A DNA stretch of 10,810 nucleotides from JAAYYM01 sp964483155 (GTDB taxonomy: Bacteria; Bacillota; Clostridia; Lachnospirales; Lachnospiraceae): NCBI GenBank assembly GCA_964483155.1, contig CAZAAC010000070.1, forward strand, positions 1 through 10,810, read 5' to 3'. Made by a program: the position numbers and the translations under genes. Numbering within the stretch: the stretch's first letter is position 1; each line of letters starts with the position of its first letter. The notes under the pieces are model-generated. The model did not search any database. It saw only the letters and a list, made by a program, of their open reading frames with translations, and was not told where the DNA came from. Shown here piece after piece: positions 8,380-10,810 of the stretch.

Positions 8380-8408
8380 ATTATAACATATTTTAAGAAC
8401 TCTCTCAA
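8380..8408 (-). promoter_or_regulatory. Sigma-A-type promoter of the V-ATPase operon
   Basis: On the minus strand, TTGAGA (8403-8408, five of six matches to the -35 consensus) is followed after exactly 17 bases by a perfect TATAAT (8380-8385). Transcription should begin near 8373, giving a leader of about 58 bases before the ATG at 8315. No other promoter as good is visible in the operon, so this probably drives all nine genes. A short imperfect inverted repeat (8341-8347 with 8371-8377) overlaps the expected start site. Confidence 0.8.
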
Positions 8409-8435
8409 CAAGAAATTATTGTCTTTGCATTATCG

Positions 8436-8451
8436 CATATCATATAATATG
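8436..8451. promoter_or_regulatory. 16-bp near-perfect palindrome, candidate operator
   Basis: CATATCATATAATATG: seven of eight symmetric base pairs match, with 5-bp arms (CATAT/ATATG) and a 6-bp centre. That is the same 5-6-5 geometry as typical Crp-family sites, although the arm sequence is not a known Crp or Fnr consensus. Its centre lies about 70 bases upstream of the expected ATPase start site, close to the class I activator position (near -61.5 or -71.5), and in the divergent region shared with the Crp/Fnr-type gene. In such AT-rich DNA a palindrome of this kind can arise by chance. Confidence 0.35.
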
Positions 8452-8512
8452 AATTAAGACTTTCTCTTTTCTAAATTAGTCCAGTATGTTATTATCATAG
8501 CATCAATTAGTA

Positions 8513-8540
8513 TTGCACTATCTGCTTTTTTATATATTTT
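8513..8540 (+). promoter_or_regulatory. Possible promoter of the Crp/Fnr-type regulator
   Basis: TTGCAC (8513-8518) followed after 16 bases by TATTTT (8535-8540) is a modest match to a sigma-A promoter, placed about 30 bases before the ATG of the regulator. A ribosome binding site GGAGG (8560-8564) follows, 6 bases before the start. The -10 element is weak, so the exact hexamers are uncertain. Confidence 0.4.
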
Positions 8541-8570
8541 AAACAATCAGATCATAAACGGAGGAATACT

Positions 8571-9245
8571 ATGTCAGAAAAAGATGATTTGGATTTTATA
8601 AAAGCACATTTCGATTTTTGGGATAAGTTAAGTAGCTCAGAATCGGATTTGATGATTAAGAATATCAGAGGTGTGTCTTTCCGCAAAGGATATAATCTTC
8701 ATAGTGCAGATAATGAATGCCTCGGTGTTCTTTTAGTGAGAGCTGGAAGTCTAAGGGTTTATATTTTGTCTGAAGACGGCCGCGAAGTGACTCTTTATCG
8801 CCTTTCTAGTGGAGAAATTTGTGTCCTCTCTGCTTCCTGTATCCTAAAAAACATTACATTTGATGTGAACATAGATGCAGAGAGTGATGTTGATGCTTTT
8901 CTGCTAAATATTGACACCTTTAGCAAACTCTCTAATCAAAATATATATGTAGAAAACTTTGCATATAGGAATACTCTCGAAAAATTTTCTGATGTCATGT
9001 GGGCAATTGAGCAAATACTCTTTATGCGTTTTGATAAACGATTAGCCATCTTTTTACTAGACGAAGCAACAAGGACAAACAAAACTGAGCTGGGTCTTAC
9101 GCACGAACAGATTGCAAAATACATCGGAAGCGCGAGAGAAGTTGTTTCCCGGATGCTTAAAGTTTTTCAAGAACAAGGAATTCTCGAACAATCCCGTGGT
9201 CTAATACATATTATAGACAAAGAAAAGTTGAAAGAACTCCTTTAA
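8571..9245 (+). CDS. Crp/Fnr-family transcriptional regulator with CX5C pair
   Basis: The 224 residues fit the Crp/Fnr family: an N-terminal beta-roll sensor domain (LLVRAGSLRVYILSEDGREV at about 54-73), a long dimerisation helix (about 131-165), and a C-terminal winged helix-turn-helix with recognition region LTHEQIAKYIGSAREVVSRM (176-195). It lacks the N-terminal cysteine cluster of Fnr-type iron-sulfur sensors. Instead two cysteines, C84 and C90, sit in GEICVLSASCIL, with a third, C50, earlier in the domain. I recall this motif from other clostridial Crp/Fnr-like proteins; its ligand is unknown to me. A thiol switch is possible but unproven. GGAGG lies 6 bases before the ATG. It is the only plus-strand gene, divergent from the ATPase operon and convergent with thioredoxin, so it may regulate either neighbour or itself. 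Confidence 0.93.
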   Translation: MSEKDDLDFIKAHFDFWDKLSSSESDLMIKNIRGVSFRKGYNLHSADNECLGVLLVRAGSLRVYILSEDGREVTLYRLSSGEICVLSASCILKNITFDVNIDAESDVDAFLLNIDTFSKLSNQNIYVENFAYRNTLEKFSDVMWAIEQILFMRFDKRLAIFLLDEATRTNKTELGLTHEQIAKYIGSAREVVSRMLKVFQEQGILEQSRGLIHIIDKEKLKELL

Positions 9246-9268
9246 TTTTTTACACAATCTTATTCATT

Positions 9269-9580
9269 TTATTGAATCATCGACAATATATCCTGTTTTG
9301 ATTTTACCCCAACCGAGGTTTGTGTTACTTTTCCATCTTTAATAACAACTAATGTTGGAATGCTCATTACTTTAAATGAATTTGCAAGTTCTGGTTCTTC
9401 ATCCACATTTACCTTGCCGACTTTTGCTATTTCTGCTGTTTCATTCGCTACTTCTTCAACAACAGGACCTACCATTCTACAAGGGCCACACCATGATGCC
9501 CAAAAATCCAGCAATACTGGCTTATCTGATTTCATTACCTCTGCTTCAAAATTACTTTTTGTTATTTTTAATACGCTCAT
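9269..9580 (-). CDS. trxA: Thioredoxin
   Basis: Cytoplasmic dithiol reductase that keeps protein disulfides reduced, usually recharged by thioredoxin reductase (not in this window). The 103-residue protein is a single complete thioredoxin fold: the active site WCGPC with C31 and C34, the buried aspartate D25 in LLDFWASW, and the conserved cis-proline P75 in MSIPTLVVI. There is no signal peptide. AAAGGAG lies about 8 bases before the ATG. The gene ends 23 bases from the end of the Crp/Fnr-type regulator, facing it, and has its own upstream region of about 130 bases with two TATAAT boxes and a palindrome, so it is likely transcribed alone. Confidence 0.97.
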   Translation of the reverse strand: MSVLKITKSNFEAEVMKSDKPVLLDFWASWCGPCRMVGPVVEEVANETAEIAKVGKVNVDEEPELANSFKVMSIPTLVVIKDGKVTQTSVGVKSKQDILSMIQ

Positions 9581-9629
9581 ATTATATTCTCCTTTCCATT
9601 TGTGTTCTTTTACTTGTTTCTATAACCTT

Positions 9630-9653
9630 ATTATATTCTTATTCCCTATTATA
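9630..9653 (-). promoter_or_regulatory. Thioredoxin promoter region with two TATAAT boxes
   Basis: On the minus strand two perfect TATAAT hexamers occur, at 9648-9653 and 9630-9635, both upstream of the thioredoxin ATG at 9580. Neither has a good TTGACA-like element 16-18 bases upstream (for the first the best is AGTGTT, for the second ACAGAT). A promoter with a strong -10 and poor -35 often depends on an activator, which makes the adjacent palindrome at 9657-9669 of interest. Confidence 0.5.
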
Positions 9654-9656
9654 TCT

Positions 9657-9669
9657 GTGACCATGTCAC
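9657..9669. promoter_or_regulatory. 13-bp perfect palindrome GTGACCATGTCAC, candidate operator
   Basis: Perfect 5-bp arms GTGAC/GTCAC separated by 3 bases, GC-richer than the surrounding DNA. It lies just upstream of the first thioredoxin TATAAT box and is centred about 40 bases upstream of the start site expected from the second box, near the class II Crp/Fnr activator position (-41.5). The GTGA and TCAC cores recall Crp sites, but the spacing is one base shorter than TGTGA-N6-TCACA. It could equally be a repressor site if the first box is used. Confidence 0.45.
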
Positions 9670-9681
9670 TAACACTTAAAC

Positions 9682-9713
9682 GATAGAAACATGCAACGAG
9701 CAAGTCTACTATC
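9682..9713 (-). terminator. Imperfect hairpin at the end of uppP, possible terminator
   Basis: The minus-strand RNA can fold from GAUAG (9713-9709) with CUAUC, then AGAC with GUUU, then UGC with GCA around a 5-base loop, about twelve pairs with one bulge and one mismatch. It begins at the uppP stop codon. Only a short GUUUAAG follows, not a proper U-tract, so termination would be weak or absent. Confidence 0.35.
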
Positions 9714-10534
9714 TAATGAAAAACAGAAAAATATAAAATCACAACACACCCAAGAATAATCCTGTACCAACCAAATATTTTAAAATCATGTTTTTTAATA
9801 TATCCCATAAGAAATCGAATCACTACAACAGAAACAATAAATGCCACCACCATTCCTGTTAGTAGAATAACAACTTCGCTTCCCGTATAATTTATTCCAA
9901 ATTCCAGTATTTCTAATAAACTTGCTCCAAACATGACTGGTACCGCAAGGAAAAATGTGAATTCTGCCGACACACTTCTTGCTACTCCGATTAAAATACC
10001 CCCTAAAATAGTTGCTCCAGAACGACTTGTCCCTGGAAAAACTGCTGCTATCAGTTGAAATATTCCTATAATAAAAGCGGCCTTAAAGGTTATTTCCTGT
10101 ATTGAATTTATAACTGCCGGTTTCATTTTATTTCTATTCTCTATTATGATAAAAGCCACTCCAAAAATAATCAATGCAATTGCAATGACCCAATAATTAT
10201 AAAATAGTGTTTCAATAACATCCCCAAAAACAATTTTTAAAATTACAGCAGGTATACACGCAATTGCAATTTTAATCCACATTGTAAAAATGTCTTGTTT
10301 TATAAAGTACTTTTCTTTTTTAGAAAATGGCCACAGTTTTTTCCAAAAAAGTATAACAACAGCCATAATTGCTCCAAATTGTATGACCACCTCAAACATA
10401 CTCCAAAATTCTTTACTTACATTAAATTGCATAAACTCATTTAATAAAATTAAGTGACCGGTACTACTTACTGGTAGCCACTCTGTGATTCCCTCCAGAA
10501 TTCCAAATACAATTGCTTTTAATACTTCTGTCAT
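9713..10534 (-). CDS. uppP: Undecaprenyl-diphosphatase (UppP/BacA)
   Basis: Integral membrane phosphatase that converts undecaprenyl diphosphate to the monophosphate, recycling the lipid carrier for peptidoglycan and other wall polymers; overexpression gives bacitracin resistance. Both family signatures are present: LEGITEWLPVSSTGHLIL near the N-terminus (the two glutamates, serine and histidine of the active site) and FPGTSRSGATILGG around residues 167-180 with the catalytic arginine. The remainder is a series of hydrophobic helices, and total length (about 273) is normal. Two adjacent ATGs exist at 10537 and 10534; I prefer 10534 because the GGGGG ribosome binding site (10540-10544) is 5 bases from it but only 2 from the first. 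It follows the amylase-like gene closely, so the two may be co-transcribed. Confidence 0.96.
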   Translation of the reverse strand: MTEVLKAIVFGILEGITEWLPVSSTGHLILLNEFMQFNVSKEFWSMFEVVIQFGAIMAVVILFWKKLWPFSKKEKYFIKQDIFTMWIKIAIACIPAVILKIVFGDVIETLFYNYWVIAIALIIFGVAFIIIENRNKMKPAVINSIQEITFKAAFIIGIFQLIAAVFPGTSRSGATILGGILIGVARSVSAEFTFFLAVPVMFGASLLEILEFGINYTGSEVVILLTGMVVAFIVSVVVIRFLMGYIKKHDFKIFGWYRIILGCVVILYFSVFH

Positions 10535-10550
10535 CATGTCCCCCGCTCAT

Positions 10551-10568
10551 TATCATTCCCTTATGATA
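10551..10568. repeat. 18-bp perfect inverted repeat before uppP
   Basis: TATCAT, six bases, ATGATA: perfect 6-bp arms around a 6-base centre, lying between the amylase-like stop codon (10577) and the uppP ribosome binding site. As RNA it would form only a weak AU-rich hairpin with AAGGGA in the loop and no U-tract, so it is not a convincing terminator. A protein-binding site is possible. Confidence 0.4.
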
Positions 10569-10576
10569 TCTATTTT

Positions 10577-10810
10577 TTACATTGCTTTCACGATTTGAAT
10601 GCTATATGGCGGCATTAAAATATTATTTTTTACAACCATCTCTGTCTCCATTATTAATTCTTTTGCTCTTTCCATATATAACTCACATTGGCACAAATAT
10701 GATTCACTGTCAAGATTAATTGCTATATAAATACTACTTCCATCCAAACTTCGTTCAAAAATTAGTTGCTTATTGCGAATCACTACATTACGATAATTTC
10801 CATACAATAA
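10577..10810 (-). CDS. C-terminal fragment of an alpha-amylase-family (GH13) enzyme
   Basis: Only the last 77 residues lie in the window; the frame is open at the right edge, so the start is outside (a TTG at 10807 is in frame but is not a credible start). The segment LLYGNYRNVV, then LIFERSLDGSSIYIAINLDSES, and finally ILMPPYSIQIVKAM follows the pattern of the C-terminal beta-sheet domain of GH13 enzymes such as alpha-glucosidases and maltogenic or neopullulanase-type amylases (Gly-Asp/Asn-Tyr turn, 'F-R-L-G-..-NL', then 'L-PY-i-I'). Catalytic residues would be upstream, so substrate cannot be judged. This domain is weakly conserved and the call rests on pattern only. It ends 42 bases before uppP on the same strand. 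Confidence 0.65.
   Translation of the reverse strand, partial: LLYGNYRNVVIRNKQLIFERSLDGSSIYIAINLDSESYLCQCELYMERAKELIMETEMVVKNNILMPPYSIQIVKAM

Noticed and set aside
8007..8411. Longer 134-residue version of the first ATPase gene starting at 8411
   Set aside because: The extra 32 residues overlap the strong promoter at 8380-8408, lack coiled-coil character, and the ATG at 8315 has a GGAGG site at proper spacing.
8429..8457. Second possible ATPase promoter (TTAATT, 17 bases, GATAAT on the minus strand)
   Set aside because: Much weaker than the promoter at 8380-8408, and in AT-rich DNA such matches are common; its spacer coincides with the palindrome, which makes it hard to judge.
8474..8511. 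Direct repeat AATTAGT at 8474-8480 and 8505-8511, 31 bases apart
   Set aside because: About three helical turns apart, but seven AT-rich bases repeated twice are expected by chance at this composition.
9246..9268. Terminator between the convergent regulator and thioredoxin genes
   Set aside because: Only 23 bases with T-rich stretches; the best stem nearby (AGTT/AACT inside the regulator gene) has four pairs, too weak to call.

Overview
The window looks like a chromosomal piece of an AT-rich, low-GC Gram-positive anaerobe, most likely a clostridial (Lachnospiraceae-like) bacterium. The basis is base composition, strong GGAGG-type ribosome binding sites, and protein sequences that resemble clostridial and Enterococcus hirae homologues. 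This is recognition by eye; no database search was run. Apart from one gene, everything lies on the minus strand. No intergenic stretch exceeds about 300 bases. I see no tRNA, rRNA, CRISPR array or mobile element.

Positions 8315 down to 1 hold a nearly complete V/A-type (rotary) ATPase operon, read right to left in the order G/H-like peripheral stalk, I, K, E, C, F, A, B, D. Spacing runs from short overlaps to about 42 bases. A strong sigma-A-type promoter (8380-8408) precedes the first gene. A, B, C, D and F build the catalytic head and rotor shaft, E and the G/H-like protein the peripheral stalks, and I and K the membrane ion path. The K subunit carries the full ligand set known for Na+ binding in E. 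hirae NtpK, so the enzyme is predicted to move Na+. Subunit D is cut by the left edge just short of its expected end.

Two assembly gaps fall inside this operon. The 100-N run in subunit A (2471-2570) is clearly a placeholder: by comparison with the family, about 130 residues are missing where the gap leaves room for about 34. The 10-N run in subunit I (7162-7171) is small and probably also a nominal length.

Divergent from the ATPase operon is a Crp/Fnr-family regulator (8571-9245) with a CX5C cysteine pair in its sensor domain. Its end faces a thioredoxin gene (9580-9269) across only 23 bases. The 255-base divergent region contains both promoters and a near-perfect 16-bp palindrome. A perfect 13-bp palindrome lies in the thioredoxin promoter region. 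Together these suggest, without proving, a redox- or metabolite-responsive regulator acting on its neighbours.

The right end holds uppP (undecaprenyl-diphosphatase, cell-wall lipid carrier recycling) and, upstream of it, the C-terminal tail of a GH13 alpha-glucosidase/amylase-like enzyme cut by the window edge. The window is mostly conserved housekeeping; I do not see a convincing undescribed system. The points most worth checking are the regulator/thioredoxin/palindrome arrangement and the assembly gap.
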